Made by a program: the position numbers and the translations under genes. Positions 15,482 through 22,058 of a DNA stretch of 25,310 nucleotides are shown piece by piece. The stretch is from positions 1 to 25,310 of the forward strand of contig CBFDCQ010000046.1 in assembly GCA_965603355.1 (NCBI GenBank), given 5' to 3'. The notes beneath the pieces were generated by a model, which was given only the letters and a program-made list of their open reading frames with translations, had not been told where the DNA came from and ran no database searches. Position 1 is the first letter of the stretch, and every line of letters begins with the position of its first letter. The DNA is from CBFDCQ01 sp965603355. GTDB lineage: Bacteria; Hydrogenedentota; CAZGCA01; CBFDCQ01.

Positions 15482-17323
15482 ATGCCTCGAATAAACGTGC
15501 TCGGAGAGGACGTGGCGAACAAGATCGCCGCCGGTGAGGTCGTGGAACGGCCGGCCAGCGCAGTGAAGGAGCTGGTTGAGAATTCTGTTGACGCCGGCGC
15601 GGACGATGTCACCGTGCTGCTGACGGCCGGCGGCAAACGCAGTATCACCGTGTCGGACAACGGTCACGGGATGGTGCGGGATGATGCGATTCTCGCTTTC
15701 GAGAGGCACGCCACGAGCAAGATCAGTTGCGGAGAGGACCTGGACCGTATTGACACGCTGGGGTTCAGAGGGGAGGCGTTGCCGAGTATCGCGGCTGTCA
15801 GCAAACTGACGCTCGTCACACGTACCGCCGAGAACCTTGCCGGCACACGGGTGGTTCTGAGGGGCGGCACCGTGAAAAACGTATCCGAGGTGGGTGCGCC
15901 GCAGGGCACGCGCGTTACGGTGAACAGCCTTTACTTCAACACGCCCGCGAGAGCGAAGTTCTTGAAAAGTACGTCTACCGAGTTGGGTCACGGCACTGAG
16001 ATCGTCCAACGTCACGCGCTTGCCCGGCCGGACATAAGGTTCAAGCTTGTCCACAACGGGAAGCAGCTGTTCGATCTGCCGCCGGTTACCGCGCTTGTTG
16101 ACAGGACGGCGATGATATGGGGCCCGCGGTTCGCGCGCGAGATGACCGGTGTTAACATCGAGCGGGACGGTATCAAGGTTACCGGGCTTCTCGGGCTCCC
16201 CACGCTGTACCGCGCGCAGCGGAACATGCAGATATTCTTCCTTAACAGACGCCCCATAGTCAGCCGGGTCCTTGCGCGCGCAGTCGCTGAGGCGTATCGG
16301 GGGCTTTTGCCCGTCGGGAAGTTCCCGGTCGCGATACTGTTTGTTGAAACCGACCCGGTGGACGTGGACATCAACGTGCATCCCACGAAGCGCGAGGCCA
16401 AGTTCAGACGCGAACGCGAAACTTACAACGCGGTGGTTTTCGGCGTGCGGTCAGCTCTGGAGAACGCTGGGCCGCAGCGACCTCTGGCACCCGCTCGGCC
16501 ACTGGTCAGCCCGGAGCCTCCTCCCAAGAGGTCCGATGAGCAGAAGGTGCAGCTCGACAGGGCGCCGGTTGTGCATCAAGAGCTGCCGGTGGACAAAGGT
16601 AGCCCGGAAGGTGGGACCAAAATGCCGGGCGTCGAAACTGAGGAGGTCGTTGTCAAAACCGGGCCTGAGAGGGAAGAATCGCTGGCGGCCGCCAAGGAAC
16701 AGCCACCGTTAACGGCGAGCCCTCTTTTCGCGCCTGAGATCGAACCGACGGAAGCCCCGCTGCAAGTTTTCGGCACGTATCTCATCGTTCCGCAGGAGGA
16801 TAGGCTCCTCATCATCGATCAACATGCGCTGCACGAGCGACTGACTTACGAGAAGCTGAAACGGGAGCTCGGACGAAAGCGGTTCACCGTGCAGAAACTG
16901 CTCGTGCCGATTACTATCGAGTTCACGCCGGCGCATGCGAAACTTATCGGTGAGTATCTGCCACTTCTGGCGAGTATAGATGTACAGATGGAGCATTTCG
17001 GGGGAACGAGTTTCATCGTTACCGCAATGTCCCACGTTTTCAGCGAGTCCAGGGTCGAGGATCTGGTCCGGCATATCGTTGCGGAGATCGAGCAGGGCGA
17101 CCTACTGGAGGACGGGCAGAAGTTGAGGGAAAGATTGCTCGTTCTTGCGACGTCCGCGTGCCGGTCTTCCATCATGGCGGGCGAACCTCTTACCCCCGAA
17201 CAAAGAGCCGGACTGTTGGTCGGTCTGCGCGACCTCTCGCCGCCGTACACATGTCCTCACGGGCGGCCGATCATGACCGATCTCACCCTCGAGCAGCTCG
17301 AACGCAGCTTCAAGAGGAGGTAA
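15482..17323 (+). CDS. mutL: DNA mismatch repair protein MutL (endonuclease type)
   Basis: Mismatch-repair matchmaker that links MutS recognition to strand incision. The N-terminal GHKL ATPase has KELVENSVDAG, SDNGHGM and GFRGEALPSI, followed by NTPARAKFLK and DINVHPTKREAKF. A proline- and charge-rich linker (about 335-420) leads to the C-terminal domain with DQHALHERLTYE at about residue 446, matching the DQHAxxExxxxE metal-binding endonuclease motif of MutL from organisms lacking MutH. ACRSSIMAG and CPHGRP, further zinc-site elements, close the domain. At 613 residues it is full length. GTG at 15479 immediately precedes the ATG, so the start is uncertain by one codon; no strong ribosome site is visible. 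The gene follows the heptamer tract. MutS is not in the window. Confidence 0.96.
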   Translation: MPRINVLGEDVANKIAAGEVVERPASAVKELVENSVDAGADDVTVLLTAGGKRSITVSDNGHGMVRDDAILAFERHATSKISCGEDLDRIDTLGFRGEALPSIAAVSKLTLVTRTAENLAGTRVVLRGGTVKNVSEVGAPQGTRVTVNSLYFNTPARAKFLKSTSTELGHGTEIVQRHALARPDIRFKLVHNGKQLFDLPPVTALVDRTAMIWGPRFAREMTGVNIERDGIKVTGLLGLPTLYRAQRNMQIFFLNRRPIVSRVLARAVAEAYRGLLPVGKFPVAILFVETDPVDVDINVHPTKREAKFRRERETYNAVVFGVRSALENAGPQRPLAPARPLVSPEPPPKRSDEQKVQLDRAPVVHQELPVDKGSPEGGTKMPGVETEEVVVKTGPEREESLAAAKEQPPLTASPLFAPEIEPTEAPLQVFGTYLIVPQEDRLLIIDQHALHERLTYEKLKRELGRKRFTVQKLLVPITIEFTPAHAKLIGEYLPLLASIDVQMEHFGGTSFIVTAMSHVFSESRVEDLVRHIVAEIEQGDLLEDGQKLRERLLVLATSACRSSIMAGEPLTPEQRAGLLVGLRDLSPPYTCPHGRPIMTDLTLEQLERSFKRR

Positions 17324-17350
17324 CCGGCGATGCCAATACCTTGCCTATCC

Positions 17351-17380
17351 TTGACTAGACAGGGAAGGCTGTGACACAAT
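17351..17380 (+). promoter_or_regulatory. Candidate promoter ahead of the attC-linked gene cluster
   Basis: TTGACT (17351-17356) and CACAAT (17375-17380) with an 18-base spacer, 24 bases before the ATG at 17404. An imperfect inverted repeat CCTTGCCT / AGGGAAGG surrounds the -35. If used, it could drive the first gene and possibly the following cassettes, which lack obvious promoters. Confidence 0.35.
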
Positions 17381-17403
17381 ATGAGTAAGGGCGGGCCCAG
17401 AGA

Positions 17404-17925
17404 ATGACCAAGACTCTCCTCGATAACATGTGCCTTCGGACCGCGGAGGGTGCGGTTGGAGCTTCCACTGTGCGTGGTGCTGGTGTTCCAGGGGTTGTTC
17501 GTGCTGCCCGAGGGGCACTTAAACGTGTGAACCTCCGCCGCTTCAAGGTGCGATCCCGCGCTCAGTTTCTCAAGCTTCTGGACCAGGAGACAGAGAAGGT
17601 CCGGCGCAAGTTGCCGGAGGGGGCACGACACTGGGGAATTGCTCGTAAGGTCCTCAACATCTTTCTTCGAGACGTGGTCTACAACCGACACTTGAGCTCG
17701 CATTTTGGATTGTGCAGGATTGAGTGCTGGTTAGAGCTTCCTCTCGATTCGCACGTCGGAAAGGGCATTCGGACCTTATCGAAAGAGGACAAGCTCCCGC
17801 GTTGGAGGACGGTCAAGGGTCTTACCCACGACGTAAGCGACCGATATCAGGCAGCGGCTAGGAGGATCGCCAAAGAGGAAGGGGACTATCCGATTCACCT
17901 TGAGTACTACTGGTTTCGGGTTTGA
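17404..17925 (+). CDS. Conserved hypothetical protein, WGIARKxLNIFLRD type
   Basis: Protein of 173 residues, no function assigned. It has a family-like core, ARHWGIARKVLNIFLRDVVYNRHLSS, followed by RIECWLELPLDSHVGKGI, and ends DYPIHLEYYWFRV. The N-terminal ASTVRGAGVPGVVRAARGAL also looks like part of the same recurrent protein type from memory, which supports the ATG start at 17404 rather than an internal GTG at 17527. It is soluble, basic in the middle and without a signal peptide. It is the first gene after mutL (80-base gap). Its TGA overlaps GTTTGAC, which may be the left core of a degenerate attC (17920-17992), so it may be the first cassette of the array or the resident gene at its edge. 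Confidence 0.75.
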   Translation: MTKTLLDNMCLRTAEGAVGASTVRGAGVPGVVRAARGALKRVNLRRFKVRSRAQFLKLLDQETEKVRRKLPEGARHWGIARKVLNIFLRDVVYNRHLSSHFGLCRIECWLELPLDSHVGKGIRTLSKEDKLPRWRTVKGLTHDVSDRYQAAARRIAKEEGDYPIHLEYYWFRV

Positions 17926-17992
17926 CAAAAGCGGCTGGACTGCAAAGTGTAGGCTGTTGAGCTTTGACCCCGTTCTGCAGTGCGTGTTATAC
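17920..17992 (+). other. Possible degenerate attC site
   Basis: R'' candidate GTTTGAC (17920-17926, 6 of 7 to RYYYAAC) overlaps the stop codon of the preceding gene; R' candidate GTTATAC lies at 17986-17992. Length 73 bases is normal. Internal symmetry is poor: only ACTGCA (17938-17943) with TGCAGT (17977-17982), off-centre. It may be decayed or coincidental. Confidence 0.35.
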
Positions 17993-18036
17993 GGAAAGCA
18001 TATGTATCGTAGTTGGGCCTCGGAGACCAGCTAGGC

Positions 18037-18483
18037 ATGAATCGACTGTTCCATGTTCGTGAAGAGAGACTCCCCTCAGGCACACTTATTCAGCCTGGTC
18101 GGTGGGGAGCCACAGTTCTAAAGGGCGGCAAAGACCACCCGTTCTTCTTTCGCGAGCATCTCCTCGAAATCTGGCGCGTGGAAAAAACAAACGTTGGCGT
18201 ATCCCGTTTCTTCTGTACTTTTGCTTACGAGGGAGAGCAACAAGCTCGTGAGTACGCATCACAGTCGGAGTTTGTTTTTCCTGTGGCTCCGAGTGATCCA
18301 AACGCGCCTATGGCTAAGCTCGACATGCTGTGGCTCACATGGATGTCGGAACCTGGCGCAAAAACACAGCAAATCATGAGTTGGTGCGCCGGTTATTGGT
18401 CCCGCCGTGCCGCGTCTGAGATTAAGCCCGGTGCAAAATCGTCGTGGGAGTGGTTATTTGCATGTCCACTTGTCGTCAAGTAA
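18037..18483 (+). CDS. Cassette protein, DUF2441-like
   Basis: 148 residues from the ATG at 18037; the frame is open from a TTG at 18013, but FHVRE right after the ATG looks like the natural N-terminus. The sequence reads LPSGTLIQPGRWGATVLKGG, FFREHLLEIWRVEKTNVGVSRF, then PMAKLDMLWLTWMSEPG and SWEWLFACPLVV. This resembles DUF2441-type proteins as I remember them; the function is unknown and the assignment is tentative. It is rich in tryptophan and aromatic residues, soluble, with no signal peptide. The stop at 18481-18483 is 4 bases before the attC core, as expected for a cassette gene. No clear ribosome site was found; CGGAG lies about 10 bases farther upstream. Confidence 0.75.
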   Translation: MNRLFHVREERLPSGTLIQPGRWGATVLKGGKDHPFFFREHLLEIWRVEKTNVGVSRFFCTFAYEGEQQAREYASQSEFVFPVAPSDPNAPMAKLDMLWLTWMSEPGAKTQQIMSWCAGYWSRRAASEIKPGAKSSWEWLFACPLVVK

Positions 18484-18487
18484 AGCG

Positions 18488-18539
18488 TCCTAACCACTCG
18501 CTCCAGCGGACTGAAGCCGCGGAGGTTTGAACGTTAGCG
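18488..18539 (+). other. attC recombination site 1
   Basis: R'' TCCTAAC (18488-18494) and R' GTTAGCG (18533-18539). Inner arms are CTCCAGCGG (18501-18509) and CCGCGGAG (18517-18524), pairing as CTCC-GCGG with CCGC-GGAG and leaving one extra A unpaired; the loop is 7 bases. One unpaired base in the stem is a hallmark that orients IntI recombination on the bottom strand. Length is 52 bases. The outermost R' positions depart from GTTRRRY. Confidence 0.8.
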
Positions 18540-18583
18540 GCCAATACCCGCAGCCCTTTCGTGACCAGGAGAGTGAAGCGACC

Positions 18584-19204
18584 ATGGACACCGACCTACT
18601 CGAGCGGATTCGTCGCGTTTACACAGCTGTCGGGACTGCTGAGGAATCGGATCTCAACAACCTAAAAGCTAGTGGTATATCAACGGACAAGATGGTAGGC
18701 ATCGTCCAGGATTTCCGTGGTGGACTCTCAGATGAAGAGCTTTGTAACATCGCCCACTCCGTAATCCACAACATCGCAAACCTCCGTAATCACCTCAGAA
18801 GATGGGCTCACCTCAACGGAAGGGACAAGAAAAAGGTAGATGAGGCGGCTGAGAAGTCGATGGAGCTACAAATCATCATAGACTTGTCAAACAACGACAA
18901 ACACGGTTATCCACCACGGAATGGCGGCCATTCGGGGAAATCGCCCCAGGTAACAGAAATCAACCGTGTCATGAAATTGGCAACTAGGGCACAGAAAGCC
19001 TCCACTATCGGCATGACACTCGGCCCGGGCGGCGTGCCAAAAACCTTCGGAGATGGTACTGCAAAAGCTGTGGTTACCGGCCGGGTCGTCGATAACGGCA
19101 ACAATCCAATTGGCGATCTTCACGATATCGCTACCAAGGCTATAGAGGTATGGGAAGGCGTATTGGATGAGTTTGGCATAGGCAGCGCCACAAATGGAAC
19201 CTAA
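18584..19204 (+). CDS. Cassette protein with NNDKH motif, unknown function
   Basis: 206 residues from the ATG at 18584, chosen over the longer frame from 18527 because AGGAG lies about 11 bases upstream and the longer version would start inside the attC. The N-terminal 130 residues look helical: DLLERIRRVYTAVGTAEESDLNNLKASG, then HSVIHNIANLRNHLRRWAHLNG and LQIIIDLSNNDKHGYP. The combination of an RNHL helix with a (N)NDKH turn is seen in some helical, HEPN-like uncharacterised proteins, but I cannot claim a nuclease. The C-terminal half (TAKAVVTGRVVDNGNNPIGDLHDIATKAIEVWEGVLDEFG) has a short beta stretch and a final helix. The stop TAA is inside the R'' box of attC 2. Confidence 0.75.
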   Translation: MDTDLLERIRRVYTAVGTAEESDLNNLKASGISTDKMVGIVQDFRGGLSDEELCNIAHSVIHNIANLRNHLRRWAHLNGRDKKKVDEAAEKSMELQIIIDLSNNDKHGYPPRNGGHSGKSPQVTEINRVMKLATRAQKASTIGMTLGPGGVPKTFGDGTAKAVVTGRVVDNGNNPIGDLHDIATKAIEVWEGVLDEFGIGSATNGT

Positions 19205-19251
19205 CCAGCGCATGCAGCGGACCACAGCAGCTGATGCGCGTAACGTTAGGT
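19199..19251 (+). other. attC recombination site 2
   Basis: R'' ACCTAAC (19199-19205) fits RYYYAAC and R' GTTAGGT (19245-19251) fits GTTRRRY, both without mismatch. Inner arms GCGCATGCAGC (19208-19218) and GCTGATGCGC (19230-19239) pair fully except for one extra G at 19214; the loop is 11 bases. Total 53 bases. This is the cleanest attC in the window. The preceding gene's stop codon lies in R''. Confidence 0.9.
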
Positions 19252-19362
19252 GTGGGTCGTCTGCCCTATATGGGAAGTCTCGGTTGAGAATACGCCATCG
19301 GCTTTCGATGGCAGGTCGGGCTGTGAGGAGGGTTCGAAGACCGCGTTATTGAGGGATGCATT

Positions 19363-20040
19363 ATGAAAAAGCGAATCGACAAGACATACGACCGAGAGCG
19401 TGTATCGAAGGGAATAAGAACTCTAATTAACGAGGTAGACAGCAACCGCGAGGATTTCAAGGAATCTCCCTGGTGGATGTCTAAGGCCGTACCGTTTTGT
19501 CCAAAGTGTGGCGGGAAGACAGGACCTGCGTATAAGTTCGATGAGCTGTTGAGAGAAGTGGCGTCCAGGCAACTGACCGGAAAGAGCGTCTTCTGTAACC
19601 TGTGTAATAAGGATGCGTTCAAAGCACCTCAGAAAGACAGAACGGTGAGCACGCACAAGTCTAGGATTCTCAAGGAGGGAGATTGCTTTACCTGGGGGAT
19701 AGATACGACGTTCCAATACGAGGTCCGTGGATTACCGACGGCTATAGGGACCGAAATAGTCATATCCCCGTCACATCGCTCCACTGAACAATACACCATA
19801 CAAGACTGCGAGGTCTGTGACGGAAAGCTTTGCAGTATACAGGTTGGAAATGAATCTTGGTGCTTGGGTTGCATGGAGAAAGACAGGAAACTGAACGATG
19901 ACCAGAGACTACTACAAGCCGCAATGGCAGAGCACGATAAATTCTCCGATTGGGGATATGTCGTGTTCTTGGCGGTTTTGTTTGCAGTCATCCTTGCGAT
20001 TGTCGTTTTGATTGACCGACTGGGAGATATTTTTCAATAG
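19363..20040 (+). CDS. Cassette protein: zinc ribbons with C-terminal membrane anchor
   Basis: 225 residues, no known family recognised. Residues about 45-52 (FCPKCGG) and 77-82 (FCNLCNK) form a CxxC...CxxC ribbon; a second pair is CEVC near 149 and CLGC near 167. Lysine-rich, hydrophilic sequence precedes a single hydrophobic segment near the end (VVFLAVLFAVILAIVVLI), followed by DRLGDIFQ. It is therefore likely a tail-anchored membrane protein with its zinc domains in the cytoplasm (inference). GAGGGA lies 6 bases before the ATG. A 7-bp hairpin GCCATCG/CGATGGC (19294-19312) is in the 111-base leader after attC 2. Codon use is visibly more AT-rich than in mutL or miaA, consistent with foreign origin. 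Confidence 0.8.
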   Translation: MKKRIDKTYDRERVSKGIRTLINEVDSNREDFKESPWWMSKAVPFCPKCGGKTGPAYKFDELLREVASRQLTGKSVFCNLCNKDAFKAPQKDRTVSTHKSRILKEGDCFTWGIDTTFQYEVRGLPTAIGTEIVISPSHRSTEQYTIQDCEVCDGKLCSIQVGNESWCLGCMEKDRKLNDDQRLLQAAMAEHDKFSDWGYVVFLAVLFAVILAIVVLIDRLGDIFQ

Positions 20041-20309
20041 TAGTTGTTTATAACCCAACAGGGCGGGAGAAAGAAGCGACCCCTACGTAGGTTTTGCCGT
20101 CTCGTCTCATTTTCGTTGTGCGACCCGTAAAGGAGCCAGTTGGCTATGTCTCAACAAGGTAATACGAGAGATCCCATTTGTTGGTTTGGCCGTCGCGGGA
20201 TTACGGAATCCTAATATATCTAGGAAAACATCATCGATAAATCACGGTGGTGATCTACCCCCTAGAACGGTTCCACAAGCAAAGAGAGCAGACGGGATTT
20301 TGGAATGAT
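20041..20309 (+). other. Non-coding tail of the third cassette
   Basis: About 270 bases between the zinc-ribbon gene and attC 3, unusually long for a cassette. The only coding hint is a 22-codon frame at 20146-20214 (MSQQGNTRDPIC...), preceded by AAAGGAG 10 bases before its ATG. A TTATAAC sequence near 20047-20053 resembles an attC R'' box, but no matching GTTATAA-type partner was found. Otherwise the stretch is AT-rich with no recognisable RNA. Confidence 0.4.
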
Positions 20310-20376
20310 ACCTAACGCCTAAAGAGTGGATCGAACGGATCGACTTCGCCGTCCGCTCATCCGCAAACCGTTAGGC
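20310..20376 (+). other. attC recombination site 3
   Basis: R'' ACCTAAC (20310-20316) and R' GTTAGGC (20370-20376) both fit their consensus and are complementary to one another apart from the first base. Inner arms GTGGATCGAACGGA (20326-20339) and TCCGCTCATCCGC (20352-20364) pair with one extra C unpaired, one G-T wobble and one mismatch. Length 67 bases. It marks the right end of the visible cluster. Confidence 0.85.
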
Positions 20377-20690
20377 CCGAGCTGGGATGCGCAGCCACGA
20401 TTTGCCTGGTTCACCAGACTCTGTACCCTTTCTTCAGCCTATGTCCATAACATCTATATTGACGTGCGCATGTAGAGCACTAGCTGTGCATTTGTGAGTC
20501 ACGGGAGTCCATACGCCACGCCCCACCTTCGGCAAGGGGCTCCCCTACATTGGCGGGCACGCCTCGCCACGGCGAGTTTCCAACACGGCGCATCTCCGAC
20601 TCTCCACGGCGAGCGTTCCGCAAGACGCCCGCCCTACCTGCGAAAAAGGGCTTTATGGCAAAACCCTTTCTGCACGTTCACATTTTCGGT
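20377..20690. other. Gene-less interval between the cassette cluster and miaA
   Basis: About 315 bases with no supportable gene. The left half (20377-20510) shows nothing recognised. The right half is a GC-rich repeat: GGCGGGC (20552-20558) and GCCCGCC (20627-20633) form an outer inverted pair, and CCACGGCGAG is duplicated at 20567-20576 and 20604-20613. CCCTAC edges at 20543-20548 and 20632-20637 link it to the GTAGGGG palindrome group. An AAAGGG/CCCTTT stem (about 20645-20669) follows. Confidence 0.5.
20552..20637. repeat. GTAGGG-type palindromic repeat upstream of miaA
   Basis: Outer inverted arms GGCGGGC / GCCCGCC, a ten-base direct repeat CCACGGCGAG inside, and a CCCTAC right edge. On the minus strand it reads GTAGGGCGGGCGTCTTGC, similar to the entries of the palindromes at 6988, 21802 and 23854. 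Confidence 0.55.
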
Positions 20691-20700
20691 GTGCTATAAT
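20691..20700 (+). promoter_or_regulatory. Extended -10 promoter for miaA
   Basis: GTGCTATAAT: a perfect TATAAT at 20695-20700 with the extended TGn element just before it. No good -35 lies at 16-18 bases, which is tolerated for extended -10 promoters. It is about 100 bases ahead of the chosen miaA ATG and outside the cassette cluster. Confidence 0.55.
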
Positions 20701-20801
20701 GTTAGCTTGAGTCGTCTCTAGTGCGTTGCGCGGTTCTTCTTAAGTCTTTGTGCGGACAGGTCTTCAAGGCCAAACCTCTTGACACTGTTAGGATTAAGGA
20801 A

Positions 20802-21737
20802 ATGGCCCATCCAGTCCAGGTCATAGTCGTTGTCGGGGCTACCGCCGTCGGGAAAAGTTCGTTTGCGCTGGAGCTCGCACAGATGCTCGGCACGGAGATC
20901 ATTTCCGCCGATTCGATGCAGATCTATCGCGGCATGAGCATCGGCGTTGCAGCTCCCACGGCTGAAGATCTCGCAAAGGTACGGCATCATTTTGTCGGCG
21001 TGATAGAGCCCAGTGAGAGCTTCAGCGCTGCTGATTTCGCGGGGCAGGCCTTGGAAGTCGCGCAAGGGCTCGACGCACGCGGGAAGATTCCGGTAGTTGT
21101 TGGCGGTTCCGGGCTATACCTGCGCGCGTTCGTTGACGGCCTTTTCCCGGGGCCTCCGGCTGACAAACGTTTGCGCCGTCGTTTCAGGGAGTTTGCTGCA
21201 GAAAGCGGGTCGAGCCGGCTTCACGAGCGGCTGCGTGGGGTTGACCCGGAGTCCGCGAAAAAGTTCCACGAGAACGATCTCCGCAGGATCGTCCGCGCAC
21301 TTGAGGTCTATGAGCTCACCGGTGTTCCCATTTCCGAACTGCAGCGCAAGTACAGGGATATGAAACCCGATCTTGCAGCCACGTTTATCGGGCTGGAGCG
21401 AGACAGGCGCGATCTGTACGACAGAATTGACGAACGCGTCGAGCGCATGTTTGACCTTGGTTTCCTTGATGAGGTTGCGGGACTGCTTGAACAGGGTTAC
21501 GGCGACGATATCGACCGGATCCGTCCGCTCGGTTATCCCGAGGTGAAGGCGCACCTGGAAGGCGAGTTCGACCTCGACCACGCCAAATACCTCATCAAGC
21601 GAGACTCCCGCCGGTACGCGAAGAGGCAGTGCACCTGGTTCAGAACCGACTCAAGGATCCGCTGGTTCCGCTTCAGCGCCGACGAAGAAACCGCCGACTA
21701 TGCGCAGCAGATATGCCGTGCGGTCGGCGCATGTTGA
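20802..21737 (+). CDS. miaA: tRNA dimethylallyltransferase MiaA
   Basis: Adds a dimethylallyl group to A37 of tRNAs reading UNN codons. P-loop GATAVGKS at residues 12-19, followed by the substrate-binding ISADSMQIYRGM (34-45), then VGGSGLYLRA, RRFREFA and RRIVRALEVYELTG, and the C-terminal IKRDSRRYAKRQCTWFR. At 311 residues it has the usual length. I start at ATG 20802, with AGGA 8 bases upstream; the frame is open from a GTG at 20721, but that extension is unconserved. The extended -10 at 20691-20700 suits transcription just after the cassette cluster. MutL and MiaA are adjacent in many bacteria, so the cluster and the repeat upstream of miaA appear to have been inserted between two traditional neighbours. 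Confidence 0.96.
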   Translation: MAHPVQVIVVVGATAVGKSSFALELAQMLGTEIISADSMQIYRGMSIGVAAPTAEDLAKVRHHFVGVIEPSESFSAADFAGQALEVAQGLDARGKIPVVVGGSGLYLRAFVDGLFPGPPADKRLRRRFREFAAESGSSRLHERLRGVDPESAKKFHENDLRRIVRALEVYELTGVPISELQRKYRDMKPDLAATFIGLERDRRDLYDRIDERVERMFDLGFLDEVAGLLEQGYGDDIDRIRPLGYPEVKAHLEGEFDLDHAKYLIKRDSRRYAKRQCTWFRTDSRIRWFRFSADEETADYAQQICRAVGAC

Positions 21738-21801
21738 AGACCTGCGACGTGAAAGTCGGTTCTCGCAAAATCGTGCGCCGTGCCCTGTTGTCAGCAAGCT
21801 T

Positions 21802-21853
21802 GTAGGGGAGGGTCTTGTGGCCTCCCGCGGGAGGGTACAAGACCCTCCCCTAC
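21802..21853. repeat. 52-bp near-perfect palindrome (GTAGGGGAGGGTCTTG type)
   Basis: GTAGGGGAGGGTCTTGT on the left is repeated as its reverse complement ACAAGACCCTCCCCTAC on the right, with CCTCCCG/CGGGAGG in the centre. Two positions are mismatched in 26-base arms. It may act as a terminator-like stem for miaA, though no U-tract follows. Its size and borders suggest a MITE-like mobile palindrome. Confidence 0.8.
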
Positions 21854-21916
21854 TTGCGAGGCGATAGGGTTCATCAAAGCGCACAAATATGTCGCGCACC
21901 CGTGTGCTGAAGGGGA

Positions 21917-21945
21917 TTGACATTTGCCCGGAATAGTCGTACACT
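21917..21945 (+). promoter_or_regulatory. Promoter of the ADH synthase / DHQS II operon
   Basis: TTGACA (21917-21922), a perfect -35, and TACACT (21940-21945) with a 17-base spacer. Predicted start near 21952, giving a leader of about 107 bases before the ATG at 22059. It is the strongest sigma-70-type match I see in the window. Confidence 0.7.
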
Positions 21946-22058
21946 ACGCATATTCTGGCGAAAGCCAACAGTGAGTCCGGGTTCTCTCAGGGGGGAACGT
22001 CAAGGCTGATCTGTAGGCATAAGTTTAGTCTGTGCCTTATCAAAGAGGAGATCAAGAC

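Larger units (their letters stand above)
17404..20376 (+). mobile_element. Integron gene-cassette cluster without integrase (CALIN)
   Basis: Four small + strand genes are followed one by one by attC-like sites: one degenerate (17920-17992) and three well formed (18488-18539, 19199-19251, 20310-20376). The well-formed sites share CCTAAC and GTTAG core boxes, lengths of 52-67 bases, and an internal inverted repeat with an unpaired base, while their interiors differ in sequence, as attC sites do. Cassette boundaries at the R' boxes are about 18533, 19245 and 20370. No tyrosine recombinase gene of the IntI kind and no attI was found between mutL and miaA. The genes are unrelated to one another and look more AT-rich than the flanking chromosome. 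The left limit is uncertain. Confidence 0.8.
21738..22058. other. Intergenic region between miaA and the ADH synthase gene
   Basis: 321 bases without a gene. In order it holds a 52-bp palindromic repeat (21802-21853), a sigma-70-type promoter (21917-21945), and a leader of about 105 bases. The leader has a weak AGGCA/TGCCT stem around 22016-22038 just before the ribosome site; I do not recognise a riboswitch. Confidence 0.5.

Noticed and set aside
15260..16381. 373-codon minus-strand frame opposite mutL and the heptamer tract
   Set aside because: Antisense to mutL's conserved ATPase domain; contains the low-complexity translation of the repeat tract.
19322..19345. GGTTCGA-like sequence as a tRNA T-arm
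   Set aside because: No acceptor stem, anticodon arm or CCA end around it.
20047..20130. TTATAAC as the left core of another attC in the third cassette
   Set aside because: No complementary GTTATAA-type box or symmetrical arms follow within a normal attC length.
17404..20801. Integron integrase gene
   Set aside because: None of the frames here shows tyrosine-recombinase motifs (R...HxxR...Y) or an IntI-specific insert; the array appears to lack its own integrase within the window.
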